This document shows positions 8,640 to 18,310 of a stretch of 64,000 nt of DNA, piece after piece. The translations under genes were made by a program, and so were the position numbers. The DNA is taken from contig NZ_MTQL01000007.1 of assembly GCF_001984125.1 (NCBI RefSeq), positions 1,758,138 to 1,822,137 on the forward strand, written 5' to 3'. Under the pieces are notes generated by a model. The model was not told where the DNA came from. It did no database searches and saw nothing but the letters and a program-made list of their open reading frames with translations. Each line of letters opens with the position of its first letter. Position 1 is the first letter of the stretch. The stretch is from Leifsonia sp. ALI-44-B. Lineage in GTDB: Bacteria > Actinomycetota > Actinomycetes > Actinomycetales > Microbacteriaceae.

Positions 8640-10946
8640 GTGACTGACGTCAACATCCACACACCCGTGGAATCCGGCGCTCCGCTGACCTCGCTCAAAG
8701 TGGCAGACCTCCAGGTCCTCGCCGTGCAGCTAGGCATTCCGGGCGCATCCAAACTCCGCAAGGGAGCCCTCGTCGAGGCGATCCAGGCAGCGCAGGGCGG
8801 CGCACAGCCGACCATCGCGGCCGAAGGCTCCGTCGTCGCACCCGCGACCGACGCGGTCCAGGTTCCCGAGTCGGCGGCCGCTCTCACGGCCGACAGCGTG
8901 GCAACCCAGCTGCCCGCCACCGAGCAGGCACCCGAAACCGCCGCCGCGCCGGCTCGCAAGCGCGCGCCTCGCCGTGCCACGACGCAGACCGCTCTCGAGG
9001 GTGCCCAGGCGCCCGCGACGGGCCCCGTCTCGGCGGTCGGCCACGTGAACGCCGACCAGCCCGCGCAGATCCCCGCGACTCCGGCCAACGACGCGGTCGC
9101 CGCCGCGGCAGAGACCGGCTCCGACACGCAGAACGACTCGGCCCAGAACGGCTCGGACGCCACCAACGGCGCCGACGCATCGTCCACCGACGAGCCCCGC
9201 CGCGGCAACCGTCGCCAGCGCGGCAACCGCGCCGAGCGCGGCACCGAGCAGGAAACGCTCCCCGACCTCGGCATCGAGCTGCCCAACGAGCCGCGCAAGA
9301 ACGGCCGCAAGCAGAACGACAACGCCGACCAGGGCGACGAGCCCACAGGCCGCGGGCGCAGCCGCAACACCCGCCAGGGCCGCGCGGCTCAGGGTGCCGA
9401 CGCGCAGTCGTCCGACCAGGCCGACGACAAGCAGCAGAACGACGACGCCTCCGACCTTCAGGGTGGCGAGACCGAGGGCGACAACGGCCAGGGCGAGCGC
9501 CAGGGCCGCGGCCGCAACCGCAACCGCGCCCGCAACGGGGAGGGCGACAACGCCCAGAACGCCGGCAACGGCCGCGACAACAACGCTCGCGCCGACCGCG
9601 CCGACAACCGCGCCGACGCTCGCGCCGACCGCGCCGATGACAAGAACAACGGCAACCCCCGTCAGCAGGGCCCCGCAGCGGGTCAGGACGACGAGGCCGG
9701 CCGTGGCCGCGGGCGCTACCGCGACCGCAAGCGTGGCCGCAACGGCGAAGACATCGAGCCCGAGATCGCCGAAGACGACGTCCTCATCCCCGTGGCCGGC
9801 ATCCTCGACGTGCTCGACAACTACGCGTTCGTGCGCACCACCGGCTACCTCGCCGGCCCGAGCGACGTCTACGTCTCGCTCGGCCAGGTCAAGAAGTACG
9901 GCCTGCGCAAGGGTGACGCCGTGGTCGGAGCCATCCGTCAGCCGCGCGAGAACGAGAACAACGCTCGCCAGAAGTACAACGCGATCGTCAAGGTCGACTC
10001 CGTCAACGGCCTGAGCGTCGAAGACGCCGTCGAGCGCGTCGAGTTCGGCAACCTCACGCCGCTCTACCCGCAGGAGCGTCTGCGCCTCGAGACCGAGCCC
10101 AACAAGCTCACGCAGCGCATCATCGACCTGGTCGCTCCGATCGGCAAGGGCCAGCGCGGCCTGATCGTCGCGCCCCCCAAGGCCGGCAAGACCATCGTGC
10201 TGCAGCAGATCGCCAACGCCATCGCGACGAACAACCCCGAGGTGCACCTCATGGTCGTCCTCGTGGACGAGCGTCCCGAAGAAGTCACCGACATGCAGCG
10301 CACGGTCAAGGGCGAGGTCATCGCCTCCACGTTCGACCGTCCGGCCGAAGACCACACCACGGTCGCCGAGCTGGCCATCGAGCGCGCCAAGCGTCTCGTC
10401 GAGCTGGGCCACGACGTCGTCGTGTTGCTCGACTCGATCACGCGCCTCGGCCGCGCCTACAACCTGGCCGCGCCCACCTCGGGTCGTGTCCTCTCCGGTG
10501 GTGTCGACGCCGCGGCGCTCTACCCGCCGAAGCGTTTCTTCGGAGCCGCCCGCAACATCGAGAACGGTGGATCTCTCACCATCCTCGCCACGGCTCTCGT
10601 CGAGACCGGGTCCAAGATGGACGAGGTCATCTTCGAAGAGTTCAAGGGCACGGGCAACTCCGAGCTGCGCCTCAGCCGTCAGCTCGCCGACAAGCGCATC
10701 TTCCCGGCCGTCGACGTCAACGCGTCGTCCACTCGCCGCGAAGAGATGCTGCTCGGCGCCGACGAGGTCAAGGTCACGTGGAAGCTGCGTCGCGCCCTCG
10801 CGGGACTCGACCAGCAGCAGGCCCTCGAGGTCGTCCTCGGCAAGCTGAAGGAGACCTCGTCCAACGTCGAGTTCCTCGTGCAGATGCAGAAGACCATGCC
10901 GCAGCCGACGGGCCACAGCCACAGCCACGAGCGCGACCACCGCTAG
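8640..10946 (+). CDS. rho: Transcription termination factor Rho
   Basis: Hexameric RNA helicase that ends untranslated transcripts. 768 residues, far above the ~420 of Escherichia coli Rho. Order: SAP-like Rho N-terminal domain at about 12-50; a low-complexity stretch from about 57 to 370, first Ala/Pro-rich then dense in Arg, Asn, Asp, Gln and Gly; the cold-shock-like RNA-binding domain from about 373; the Walker A segment within [16 protein letters not shown] near 503-518; and the remaining RecA fold with [16 protein letters not shown]. Such insertions are typical of high-GC actinobacteria and add RNA binding. GTG start with GGAAGGAAA ten bases upstream. It has a long leader and a strong hairpin after the stop. 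Confidence 0.98.
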   Translation: MTDVNIHTPVESGAPLTSLKVADLQVLAVQLGIPGASKLRKGALVEAIQAAQGGAQPTIAAEGSVVAPATDAVQVPESAAALTADSVATQLPATEQAPETAAAPARKRAPRRATTQTALEGAQAPATGPVSAVGHVNADQPAQIPATPANDAVAAAAETGSDTQNDSAQNGSDATNGADASSTDEPRRGNRRQRGNRAERGTEQETLPDLGIELPNEPRKNGRKQNDNADQGDEPTGRGRSRNTRQGRAAQGADAQSSDQADDKQQNDDASDLQGGETEGDNGQGERQGRGRNRNRARNGEGDNAQNAGNGRDNNARADRADNRADARADRADDKNNGNPRQQGPAAGQDDEAGRGRGRYRDRKRGRNGEDIEPEIAEDDVLIPVAGILDVLDNYAFVRTTGYLAGPSDVYVSLGQVKKYGLRKGDAVVGAIRQPRENENNARQKYNAIVKVDSVNGLSVEDAVERVEFGNLTPLYPQERLRLETEPNKLTQRIIDLVAPIGKGQRGLIVAPPKAGKTIVLQQIANAIATNNPEVHLMVVLVDERPEEVTDMQRTVKGEVIASTFDRPAEDHTTVAELAIERAKRLVELGHDVVVLLDSITRLGRAYNLAAPTSGRVLSGGVDAAALYPPKRFFGAARNIENGGSLTILATALVETGSKMDEVIFEEFKGTGNSELRLSRQLADKRIFPAVDVNASSTRREEMLLGADEVKVTWKLRRALAGLDQQQALEVVLGKLKETSSNVEFLVQMQKTMPQPTGHSHSHERDHR

Positions 10947-10956
10947 CCTTCTCACC

Positions 10957-11009
10957 GAACCCGCCTGACCCCTGGCATCCGCTCTGGATGCTTTCGGTCA
11001 GGCGGGTTC
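10957..11009 (+). terminator. Hairpin terminator after rho
   Basis: GAACCCGCCTGACC (10957-10970) pairs perfectly with GGTCAGGCGGGTTC (10996-11009). A second stem GCATCC/GGATGC sits inside the loop. The run TTC TCTG follows rather than a full T-tract. It lies ten bases after the rho stop and 38 bases before prfA, so it should limit read-through into prfA. Confidence 0.75.
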
Positions 11010-11047
11010 TCTGATGGGGCAGGATGGTTCAACGGGAGGAAAGCGAC

Positions 11048-12127
11048 ATGTTCGAATCGGTACAGGTGCTGCTCGACGAGCACAAAGACCTGCAAGACCA
11101 ATTGGCCGACCCGGCGGTTCACGCCGACCCGGCACGCTCGAAGAAGATCAACCGGCGCTATGCCGAGTTGTCGCGCATCCAGGCGGCGTACAACACCTGG
11201 CACCAGGCGCAGGAAGATCTGGCGGCCGCTCGCGAGCTGGCCAAAGAGGACGAGGCCTTCGCCGAAGAGGTGCCCGGGCTCGAAGAGCATCTCGCCACCT
11301 CGCAGGAGAAGCTCCGCCGCCTTCTGATCCCGCGCGACCCGGATGACGGGCGCGACGTGATCATGGAGATCAAGGGTGGCGAGGGCGGGGCCGAGAGCGC
11401 CCTGTTCGCCGCCGACCTGCTGCGCATGTACATGCACTATGCCGAATCGAAGGGCTGGAAGACGGAGCTCCTCGAGCGCACCGAATCCGACCTCGGCGGC
11501 TACAAAGACGTGCAGGTGGCCATCAAGTCGAACGCCACCGACCCGTCGCAGGGCGTCTGGGCTCACCTCAAGTACGAGGGTGGCGTGCACCGCGTGCAGC
11601 GCGTTCCCGCGACCGAGTCGCAGGGACGCATCCACACCTCGACGACGGGTGTCCTCGTCTTCCCCGAGGTCGACGCACCCGAAGAGGTCGAGATCAGCCA
11701 GAACGACCTGAAGATCGACGTGTACCGCTCGTCGGGCCCCGGCGGACAGTCCGTGAACACGACCGACTCGGCCGTGCGCATCACGCACCTTCCCACGGGC
11801 ATCACGGTGGCGATGCAGAACGAGAAGAGCCAGCTGCAGAACCGCGAGGCCGGTATGCGCGTGCTGCGCGCCCGCATCCTGGCACGTCAGCAGGAGGAGC
11901 AGGCGGCTCTCGATAGCGCGGCCCGCAAGACCCAGATCCGCACCATGGACCGTTCCGAGCGCATCCGCACGTACAACTTCCCCGAGAACCGCATCGCGGA
12001 TCACCGCACGGGATACAAGGCGTACAACCTCGACTCGGTCATGAACGGTGCGCTCGAGCCCGTCATCGAATCGGCGATCCTCGCCGACGAAGAGGCCCGG
12101 CTCGCCGATATCGGCGACCAGAGCTAG
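11048..12127 (+). CDS. prfA: Peptide chain release factor 1
   Basis: RF1 recognises UAA and UAG stop codons and triggers peptide release. 359 residues, normal length. The catalytic GGQ is at 232-234 within [14 protein letters not shown]. Coiled N-terminal helices precede it, and the C-terminal part has the [12 protein letters not shown] stretch. ATG 11048 has GGGAGGAAAG seven bases upstream, clearly better than the upstream in-frame start. prmC, which methylates the GGQ glutamine, lies 1.9 kb downstream on the same strand; the cys pair on the other strand separates them. Confidence 0.97.
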   Translation: MFESVQVLLDEHKDLQDQLADPAVHADPARSKKINRRYAELSRIQAAYNTWHQAQEDLAAARELAKEDEAFAEEVPGLEEHLATSQEKLRRLLIPRDPDDGRDVIMEIKGGEGGAESALFAADLLRMYMHYAESKGWKTELLERTESDLGGYKDVQVAIKSNATDPSQGVWAHLKYEGGVHRVQRVPATESQGRIHTSTTGVLVFPEVDAPEEVEISQNDLKIDVYRSSGPGGQSVNTTDSAVRITHLPTGITVAMQNEKSQLQNREAGMRVLRARILARQQEEQAALDSAARKTQIRTMDRSERIRTYNFPENRIADHRTGYKAYNLDSVMNGALEPVIESAILADEEARLADIGDQS

Positions 12128-12150
12128 TCGAAACAACCCCGCCACATCGA

Positions 12151-12186
12151 CAGAAGGCCGACCCGATCATCCGGGTCGGCCTTCTG
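12151..12186. terminator. Bidirectional terminator between prfA and cysE
   Basis: Fifteen-base perfect arms, CAGAAGGCCGACCCG at 12151-12165 and its complement at 12172-12186, with a six-base loop. It lies between convergent genes and so can serve both strands. Confidence 0.8.
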
Positions 12187-12262
12187 CGTTGGATTGTGTC
12201 GATCGTGAAGAGAGCTCCTGATCCGCCAGCGGTGATCGCCCGGGTCAGCGCATCGCGGGCAG

Positions 12263-12847
12263 TCAGTCGGCGGCGGGAGCTGCTTCGGCGTCGTCGCCCA
12301 ACTGGGCGCGCTCGATGGGCGATGCCTGGTCGCGCGGCCGGGCCGTCGCCGGGATGCCCGTGATGATCGAATGCGGGGGAGCGTCACGCGTGACGACGGC
12401 ATTCGCGCCGACGACCGAATGCGCACCGATGACGATATCGCCCAGAACCTTCGCACCGGCCCCGATCATCACGCCGTCGCCGATCGTCGGATGGCGCTTC
12501 TGCCGCCCGAGGCTCTTCCCGCCGAGCGTCACGCCGTGATAGATCATCACATCGTCACCCACGACGGCGGTCTCGCCGATGACCACGCCCATGCCGTGGT
12601 CGATGAAGAAGCGTCGGCCGATGCGCGCGCCCGGGTGAATCTCGATGCCCGTCAGGAAGCGCGCGAAAGCCGACCCGGCGCGGGCGGGCAAGCGGATGCC
12701 GCGCCGCCACAGCCGCGCGTTGAACCGGTGTGCCCACACGGCGTGCAAGCCGGGGTAGGTCAGGAAGATCTCCACCCGGCCGCGCGCGGCAGGATCGTGC
12801 ACGCGCGCGGCTGTCAGGTCTTCCCTGATGCGGGTGAAAACACTCAT
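12263..12847 (-). CDS. cysE: Serine O-acetyltransferase
   Basis: Makes O-acetylserine from serine and acetyl-CoA, the substrate of the neighbouring cysK. 194 residues, the short form common in Gram-positives. The C-terminal half is a left-handed parallel beta-helix of hexapeptide repeats, with the catalytic region [18 protein letters not shown] and the YHGVTLGG turn. The extreme C-terminus is Ala/Asp-rich, which may replace the peptide tail that docks into CysK in other bacteria. It is 12 bases downstream of cysK and probably co-transcribed. Confidence 0.95.
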   Translation of the reverse strand: MSVFTRIREDLTAARVHDPAARGRVEIFLTYPGLHAVWAHRFNARLWRRGIRLPARAGSAFARFLTGIEIHPGARIGRRFFIDHGMGVVIGETAVVGDDVMIYHGVTLGGKSLGRQKRHPTIGDGVMIGAGAKVLGDIVIGAHSVVGANAVVTRDAPPHSIITGIPATARPRDQASPIERAQLGDDAEAAPAAD

Positions 12848-12859
12848 AGAGTGTCGAGC

Positions 12860-13798
12860 CTAGTCGCTGAGACCGGCCCAGAGAGGCGTTGAGATGTAGC
12901 GCTCACCGGTGTCGCACACGATGGCGACGATCTTCTTGCCGGCGTTCTCGGGGCGCTTGGCGAGCTCGCGGGCCGCCCAGATGATGGCGCCGGAGGAGAT
13001 GCCCGCGAGGATGCCCTCTTCGGCGGCCAGACGCTTGGCCACGTCGATCGAGTCCTCGAACGAGACGTCGATAACCTCGTCGTACACGGTGGTGTCGAGG
13101 ATCTCGGGGATGAAGTTCGCGCCGATGCCCTGGATCTTGTGCGGCCCGGGCTTGCCACCGTTCAGGATGGGGGAGTCAAGCGGTTCGACGGCGACGATCT
13201 GCACGTCGGGCTTCAGCTCCTTCAGCACTTGGCCGACGCCCGTGATGGTTCCGCCCGTTCCGACACCCGCGATGAAGATGTCGACGTCGCCGTCGGTGTC
13301 GCGCCAGATCTCCTGCGCCGTGGTCTTGCGGTGGATCTCGGCGTTGGCCTCGTTGGCGAACTGCTTGGCCCAGATGGCGCCGGGCGTCTCGTCGACGATC
13401 TCTTTCGCCTTCTCGACGGCGCCCTTCATGCCGAGGGCCGGTTCGGTGAGCACGAGTTCGGCGCCGAAGGCGCGCAGCAGCACGCGGCGCTCCTGGCTCA
13501 TCGAGGACGGCATCGTGAGGATGACTTTGTAGCCGCGGGCCGCTCCGACGAGGGCCAGTGCGATTCCGGTGTTGCCGCTCGTGCCTTCGACGATCGTTCC
13601 ACCGGGCTTCAGGGCACCGGATGCTTCGGCGGCGTCGACGATCGCGACGCCGAGGCGGTCTTTCACGCTCGACCCGGGGTTGTAGTACTCGAGTTTGGCG
13701 AGCACGGTCGCGCCGGCGCCATCCGTTACCCGGTTGAGCTGCACCAGCGGCGTGTTGCCGAACGCCTCGGTGATGTTCGAATAGATCTTGCCTGCCAC
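12860..13798 (-). CDS. cysK: Cysteine synthase (O-acetylserine sulfhydrylase)
   Basis: PLP enzyme joining O-acetylserine and sulfide to cysteine. 312 residues. The PLP lysine is K46 in SSVKDR, the substrate loop TSGNTG is at 73-78, and the [12 protein letters not shown] phosphate cradle follows. The ISSGA motif near residue 270 is also present. First gene of the cysK-cysE pair. A -10-like TAGGCT lies on the minus strand at 13866-13871. A perfect 10-base inverted repeat at 13895-13919 sits just upstream of it and could be an operator. In relatives these genes answer to sulfur supply. Confidence 0.97.
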   Translation of the reverse strand: MAGKIYSNITEAFGNTPLVQLNRVTDGAGATVLAKLEYYNPGSSVKDRLGVAIVDAAEASGALKPGGTIVEGTSGNTGIALALVGAARGYKVILTMPSSMSQERRVLLRAFGAELVLTEPALGMKGAVEKAKEIVDETPGAIWAKQFANEANAEIHRKTTAQEIWRDTDGDVDIFIAGVGTGGTITGVGQVLKELKPDVQIVAVEPLDSPILNGGKPGPHKIQGIGANFIPEILDTTVYDEVIDVSFEDSIDVAKRLAAEEGILAGISSGAIIWAARELAKRPENAGKKIVAIVCDTGERYISTPLWAGLSD

Positions 13799-13865
13799 GA
13801 TCTGCCTCCCTGTGCGGTGTGCCGCACGACATCCTTCTGGTGCACGCCGCTCGGCGCACCCTCAA

Positions 13866-13871
13866 GCCTAT
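13866..13871 (-). promoter_or_regulatory. Candidate -10 box for cysK-cysE
   Basis: TAGGCT on the minus strand, about 68 bases upstream of the cysK ATG. TTGGTC lies 20 bases further upstream as a poorly spaced -35. Confidence 0.35.
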
Positions 13872-13894
13872 TCGCGTGAATGGGGTTTGGGACC

Positions 13895-13919
13895 AAGATG
13901 ACGAGACGTTCGTCATCTT
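13895..13919. promoter_or_regulatory. Inverted repeat between cysK and prmC, candidate operator
   Basis: AAGATGACGA, five bases (GACGT), then TCGTCATCTT: a perfect 10-base dyad in the divergent spacer. It lies upstream of the -10-like boxes on both sides. Symmetry, spacing and position suit a dimeric regulator; which one is unknown. Confidence 0.45.
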
Positions 13920-14002
13920 CCCGGCTGGGGGCCGAGATGAGTGTTTCCCGCCTCTGCGCTAGGCTTCCCGGCGGAACGGTCGCCGTCAACGGCCGTCAGC
14001 GT

Positions 14003-14938
14003 ATGTCTCACACACCTTCTTCTCCCCAGCCATCCTCGAGCCCGTCGCCCGAGCCCGGCCCGCTTCTGTCCGAGCTGCGCGACTCGGCCGTCGAGCGTCT
14101 CGCGCGATCGGGCGTGCCGACACCGGATGTCGACGCCGAACTCCTTCTCGGCCACGTCACGGGCCTCGGCCGCGGCGAGTTGCAGGCCGCTTTCATCACG
14201 GGTCGCCGCGCAGGCGCCGGCGCGGGCCCCGACGGCGGTCGCGATGCCGCCGGAGCCCTCGACGCCCTCCTCGAGCGCCGTGCCGCGCGCGAGCCGCTGC
14301 AGCACATCCTCGGCGTCGCCTGGTTCCGCTCGCTCGAATTGCGCGTCGGCCCGGGCGTCTTCGTGCCGCGTCCCGAAACCGAGGGCGTCGTGCAGATCGC
14401 GATCGATGCGCTGCGCCAGGTGCCGACCCCCGAACCCGTCGCGGTCGACCTCGGCACGGGCTCGGGTGCCATCGCGCTGGCCATGGCCACCGAGGTGCCG
14501 AACGCGCGCGTCCATGCGGTCGAGGCCTCCGTCGACGCCTTCATCTGGGCCCGCGAGAACTTCGCGGCGGTGGGTGCCGACAACGCTCGCCTGGTCTTCG
14601 ACGACATGGGTCGCGCCCTGCCCGAGCTCGACGGCTCGGTCGATGTCGTCATCTCTAACCCGCCCTACGTTCCGGATGATGCCATCCCACGCGACCCCGA
14701 GGTGCGCCTCTTCGACCCGGCCATGGCCCTCTACGGTGGCCCCGACGGTCTCGACCTCGTCCGTTCGCTCGAACGCACAGCGCACCGGCTCCTGCGCGAG
14801 GGCGGGCTGCTCGTCATCGAGCACGGCGAACTCCAGGGCGCCGACATCCGATTGATCCTCACCGAACGCGGATGGCGCGCCGCCGCCACGCACGTCGACC
14901 TGACGCTGCGCGACCGCACCACGACGGCCCTCCGCTAG
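14003..14938 (+). CDS. prmC: Release factor glutamine methyltransferase
   Basis: SAM-dependent enzyme that N5-methylates the GGQ glutamine of RF1 and RF2. 311 residues: helical N-terminal domain with SELRDSAVERLARSGV, then the Rossmann methyltransferase domain with VDLGTGSGAIALAMA (SAM binding) and the catalytic NPPY at N219. The first 25 residues are Ser/Pro-rich and not conserved. The frame is open to 13880, but a -10-like TAGGCT at 13960-13965 lies inside that part, so the first ATG after it, 14003, is chosen. No good ribosome binding site is visible. Target gene prfA lies upstream. Confidence 0.93.
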   Translation: MSHTPSSPQPSSSPSPEPGPLLSELRDSAVERLARSGVPTPDVDAELLLGHVTGLGRGELQAAFITGRRAGAGAGPDGGRDAAGALDALLERRAAREPLQHILGVAWFRSLELRVGPGVFVPRPETEGVVQIAIDALRQVPTPEPVAVDLGTGSGAIALAMATEVPNARVHAVEASVDAFIWARENFAAVGADNARLVFDDMGRALPELDGSVDVVISNPPYVPDDAIPRDPEVRLFDPAMALYGGPDGLDLVRSLERTAHRLLREGGLLVIEHGELQGADIRLILTERGWRAAATHVDLTLRDRTTTALR

Positions 14939-15054
14939 CTCGAGTCCCTAGGGGCACGCAGCTCTCCCGATCCGCGACCGCGTCGCGCGGCCAGCGCGGC
15001 CCTGGCCGTGGACGAGGCTGTGGCTGGGCCGTGGCCGTCGACGTCGACGTGCCG

Positions 15055-15690
15055 CTAAGGTCGCGCCGCAAACTCCTCGACGGCGGCCATCAAACCGTCG
15101 GTGTCATACCCGTCGGCCGTCTTCGTCAGGTGGAAGGCCGTGATGCCCACGGCGCGCGCGGCCTCGACGTTGGCGTGCGAATCATCCGCGAAGAACGCAT
15201 CGGATGCCTCGACCCCCAGCCGGCCGAGCGCGCGCGTGTAGATGCGACGCTCGGGTTTCGCCGCTCCCAGCACGGCCGACACGAGGTCATTGTCGCCCCC
15301 GATGATCTCGGCGGCCTCGGGAGCCAACACCGACAATTCCTCGCGGAAGATGATCGGGTTGTTACTCAGCAACGCGGCGGTGCCGAGCTCTGAGGCGCGC
15401 TTGAGGGCCGCGATCGACCCCGGAATGATCGTCATGGCCGACTTGCGCGACTCGCACCACTGCTCGCGCGTGAGCGGCACCCCGGTCACCTCGGCGAACG
15501 CCTCGAGGTATTCGTCGCCCGTGGCGAACTCGCCCGCATTGGCCGCCCGCTCGAACCCTCCCACCCACCAGGTCGAGGCCAGGTGGTACTGCGTCGACCC
15601 CGTCAGACGCGCCAGATTGGGCAGCCGTTTGAGAAAATCGTAGTCATAGAGGGTCTTGTCGCAGTCGAAGAAGAACACGGATGGCTTCAC
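15055..15690 (-). CDS. HAD-superfamily hydrolase
   Basis: Phosphatase-like protein of 211 residues. The nucleophile loop is at the N-terminus, FFFDCDKTLYD, with Asp at both catalytic places. A helical cap follows to about residue 90, then the Ser of LLSNNP (motif II), the Lys of AAKPERR (motif III) and the Asp pair of FFADDS (motif IV). This layout fits HAD subfamily IA. The substrate cannot be read from sequence. GTG 15690 is the likely start; the frame remains open for 260 codons further, but only as a shadow of tsaC. It stands alone on the minus strand, convergent with prmC and divergent from tsaC. Confidence 0.88.
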   Translation of the reverse strand: MKPSVFFFDCDKTLYDYDFLKRLPNLARLTGSTQYHLASTWWVGGFERAANAGEFATGDEYLEAFAEVTGVPLTREQWCESRKSAMTIIPGSIAALKRASELGTAALLSNNPIIFREELSVLAPEAAEIIGGDNDLVSAVLGAAKPERRIYTRALGRLGVEASDAFFADDSHANVEAARAVGITAFHLTKTADGYDTDGLMAAVEEFAARP

Positions 15691-15751
15691 CCATCCAGTA
15701 TCTCTCCCCGTTCTCACACCCGGCGACCCGTTCGCTCTCGGCAGGTGACGA

Positions 15752-15757
15752 TAGAAT
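15752..15757 (+). promoter_or_regulatory. -10 box of tsaC, leaderless
   Basis: TAGAAT ends eight bases before ATG 15766, and no ribosome binding site lies between. This probably starts the tsaC-wecA-atpI transcript on the start codon. Confidence 0.6.
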
Positions 15758-15765
15758 CGAGCACA

Positions 15766-16515
15766 ATGTCCCGCATCCATGACTGCTCTGACGACACCGA
15801 GCTGCTGATCGGCATGCGAATGGCCCGAGCCGCGATCGCCCGCGGTGAACTCGTCGTCATTCCCACCGACACCGTCTACGGTGTGGCCGCCGACGCTTTT
15901 TCCCCCCGCGCCGTGCAGCGATTGCTCGACGCCAAGGGCCGCACACGCCAGTCGCCGCCGCCCGTTCTCGTGCCCGGCATCCACACGCTCGAGGCCCTCG
16001 CGGCCGAGGTACCCGACGCCGTGCGCGACCTCGTCGAGGCGTTCTGGCCGGGCGGCCTCACGATCGTGCTGCCGGCCCAGCCGTCCCTCGCCTGGGATCT
16101 GGGCGACACCGACGGCACGGTCGCCGTGCGCATGCCGAGCCACCACATCGCGCTCGAGCTGCTCGAAGAAACGGGCCCTCTCGCGGTCTCCTCGGCCAAC
16201 CTCACGGGTCTCCCTGCCGCGACAACGGCGGCAGAAGCCGAACGGATGCTGGGCGACAGCGTCTCCTCCTACCTCGACGCGGGCCCCTCGGGCGACACCG
16301 CCTCGACCATCGTCGACGCCACGCGCCTGCAGACCCCGGGTGGCCGCGTCACGGTCCTCCGCGAGGGTGCCATCAGCCGCGCCCAGCTGGTCGAGGTCCT
16401 GGGCGACCTGCTCGAACCACTCGACGCAGCGCCTGCCGCCAGCGCCGAGCCGGCAGCGAATCCGGATACCCCGACGCACGGCACCCCGCCGCCCGAGTCA
16501 GCCCGCGACGCATGA
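15766..16515 (+). CDS. tsaC: L-threonylcarbamoyladenylate synthase
   Basis: Makes threonylcarbamoyl-AMP from threonine, bicarbonate and ATP for the t6A modification of tRNAs that read ANN codons. 249 residues with the YrdC/Sua5 fold: IPTDTVYGVAADAFS near the N-terminus, the substrate-binding AKGR, the FWPGGLTIVL segment, and the SSANLTG motif. The last ~35 residues are an Ala/Pro-rich tail. The start ATG follows a -10 box by eight bases. Its last four bases overlap wecA. Confidence 0.94.
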   Translation: MSRIHDCSDDTELLIGMRMARAAIARGELVVIPTDTVYGVAADAFSPRAVQRLLDAKGRTRQSPPPVLVPGIHTLEALAAEVPDAVRDLVEAFWPGGLTIVLPAQPSLAWDLGDTDGTVAVRMPSHHIALELLEETGPLAVSSANLTGLPAATTAAEAERMLGDSVSSYLDAGPSGDTASTIVDATRLQTPGGRVTVLREGAISRAQLVEVLGDLLEPLDAAPAASAEPAANPDTPTHGTPPPESARDA

Positions 16516-17831
16516 TCCAGTATCTGATCATCGCCGCGATCACGGCGGTCATCACGTTCGTCGTCTCCTTGGCGGTCTACCGCGGTGCCCTGAAATACAA
16601 GCTCTACCCGAAGATCCGCGAACGCGACGTCCACACACGTCCCACCCCGCGCCTGGGTGGTGTGGCCATGTTCGTGGGCGTCATCGCGGCCTTCGTCATC
16701 GCCTCGCAGAACCCGTTCTTCGCCTCGACGTTCGGCAGCCCCGGGCCCATTCTCGCCATCGGGGGAGCGGCGCTGCTCACGGTCTTGATCGGCGTCGCCG
16801 ACGACATCTGGGACCTCGACTGGATGATCAAACTCGCGGGCCAGTTCCTCGCCGCGGGCCTCATCGCCTGGCTGGGCGTGCAGATCTACTCGCTGCCCAT
16901 CGGCGGCCTCACGGTCGGTTCGTCGTGGATGTCCTTCACCATGACGGTCTTCGCCATCGTGCTGGTCATGAACGCCATCAACTTCATCGACGGGCTCGAC
17001 GGCCTGGTCGCGGGAGTCGCGCTCATCGCCAACGGAACCTTCCTCATCTACGGCTACCTCCTGGTGCGCGAGACGGGCCAGACGAGCTTCTTCAACCTCT
17101 CGTTGCTCATCTCGGCCGTGCTGGTCGGTGCCTGCGCCGGATTCCTGCCGCTCAACTGGCATCCGGCCCGCATGTTCATGGGCGACGCGGGTGCGCTCCT
17201 CGTCGGCCTCCTCATGGCCACGAGCGCCGTCGCCATCACGGGCACGGTCGACCCGACATCCCTCGGCCGCAGCCAGCTGCTCGGAATCTACATCCCGATC
17301 ATCCTGCCCTTCGCCATCCTCGTGGTGCCGCTGCTCGACTTCGGGCTCGCGGTCTTCCGCCGTCTGCGTGCCGGCAAGTCGCCGTTCAGCGCCGATCGCA
17401 AGCACCTGCACCACCGCCTACTCGACATGGGTCACACGCACTTCCAGGCCGTCCTCATTTTCTACGCCTGGACATCCGTCATCGCCATCTCGTGCCTGCT
17501 CTTCTTCGTCTTCCAGCCCTATTGGGTGGCGCTCGTGTTCCTGATCGCCGGTGTCATCATCTGCGCCGTGGTCACGCTCGCGCCGCTCGGCCGCCGCAAG
17601 ACCCTCGAGTTCTCGGCCCAGACCGTCGGCGCCGACGATCCCGCGTTCGAGCGCGTTCGTGAATTCGACCCGTTGGATGCCGCGAGCGAAGACCGGCCCC
17701 ACGACGCGCCCATCTCGCACGAACTCGTCGCCGAGGTCGTCGCGGTCGCCGAAGCCCAACGCACTGAACCAGAAGCATCCCCGGTCCGACGCTCGGACGA
17801 CGACGCCCCCGCCCCGAAGGACACCCCATGA
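16512..17831 (+). CDS. wecA: Undecaprenyl-phosphate N-acetylglucosamine-1-phosphate transferase, WecA-type
   Basis: Integral membrane enzyme moving a sugar phosphate from a UDP-sugar to the polyprenyl phosphate carrier, the first step for envelope polymers. 439 residues with about 11 membrane segments. The Mg-binding DDIWD is at 97-101; NAINFIDGLDG near 155-165 and the cytoplasmic HHR loop in RKHLHHRLLD are both present. MraY is the main alternative, but the HHR context and the position before the atp operon fit WecA. The ~60-residue C-terminal tail is cytoplasmic and rich in Glu, Asp and Ala. It overlaps both neighbours by four bases (ATGA). Confidence 0.92.
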   Translation: MIQYLIIAAITAVITFVVSLAVYRGALKYKLYPKIRERDVHTRPTPRLGGVAMFVGVIAAFVIASQNPFFASTFGSPGPILAIGGAALLTVLIGVADDIWDLDWMIKLAGQFLAAGLIAWLGVQIYSLPIGGLTVGSSWMSFTMTVFAIVLVMNAINFIDGLDGLVAGVALIANGTFLIYGYLLVRETGQTSFFNLSLLISAVLVGACAGFLPLNWHPARMFMGDAGALLVGLLMATSAVAITGTVDPTSLGRSQLLGIYIPIILPFAILVVPLLDFGLAVFRRLRAGKSPFSADRKHLHHRLLDMGHTHFQAVLIFYAWTSVIAISCLLFFVFQPYWVALVFLIAGVIICAVVTLAPLGRRKTLEFSAQTVGADDPAFERVREFDPLDAASEDRPHDAPISHELVAEVVAVAEAQRTEPEASPVRRSDDDAPAPKDTP

Positions 17832-18274
17832 GCTCCAACAAAGTATTCGTCGACGCCCTGAAGTACGGCGCCCTCCTCGCCATCGGCATCGCCCTGGTCG
17901 GGGGAGTGATCGGTTTCTTCCTCGACGGCAGTCGCGGCGTCGTCTCGGCCCTAATCGGCACGGCGCTCTCGGCCGTCATGCTCGCGATCACGGCGGCCAG
18001 CATCCTTTTCGCCAACCGTTTCTATGGCTCCGACCTCTTCGTCGGCGCCTTCTTCGGCATCGTCCTCGGTGGATGGCTGCTCAAATTCGTTGTCTTCCTG
18101 GTGCTGGTCTTCCTCCTCGCCGATCAGCCCTGGGTCAACCGCGTGATCATGCTCGTCTGTGTCATCGTCGGCGTCATCGGTTCCCTCGTGGTGGACATGG
18201 TCGTCGTCGCTCGCTCGCGCGTGGGCTATGTCAGCGACGCACAGTTGCCCGGAGACCAGAAAAACGCGCAATAA
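17828..18274 (+). CDS. AtpI-like membrane protein
   Basis: 148 residues with four predicted membrane helices and short loops; the second half is very hydrophobic (KFVVFLVLVFLLAD). Its position immediately before atpB and this topology match the AtpI-like proteins found there in actinobacteria, which are thought to help c-ring assembly or ion supply. The sequence is poorly conserved, so the name rests mainly on context. It overlaps wecA by four bases. Its stop is 171 bases from atpB, which has its own promoter and leader, so it may belong with wecA. Confidence 0.8.
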   Translation: MSSNKVFVDALKYGALLAIGIALVGGVIGFFLDGSRGVVSALIGTALSAVMLAITAASILFANRFYGSDLFVGAFFGIVLGGWLLKFVVFLVLVFLLADQPWVNRVIMLVCVIVGVIGSLVVDMVVVARSRVGYVSDAQLPGDQKNAQ

Positions 18275-18310
18275 CGGGCAAACCGATTCGTCAGCACGCC
18301 CAAATGTTGA

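Noticed and set aside
8730..10955. 741-codon open frame on the minus strand across rho
   Set aside because: It is the antisense shadow of rho in a codon phase that rarely makes stops at high GC; composition is Val/Gly/Leu-rich with no domain.
15691..16479. N-terminal extension of the HAD gene through tsaC
   Set aside because: The extension lies wholly antisense to tsaC and the HAD fold begins right at GTG 15690.
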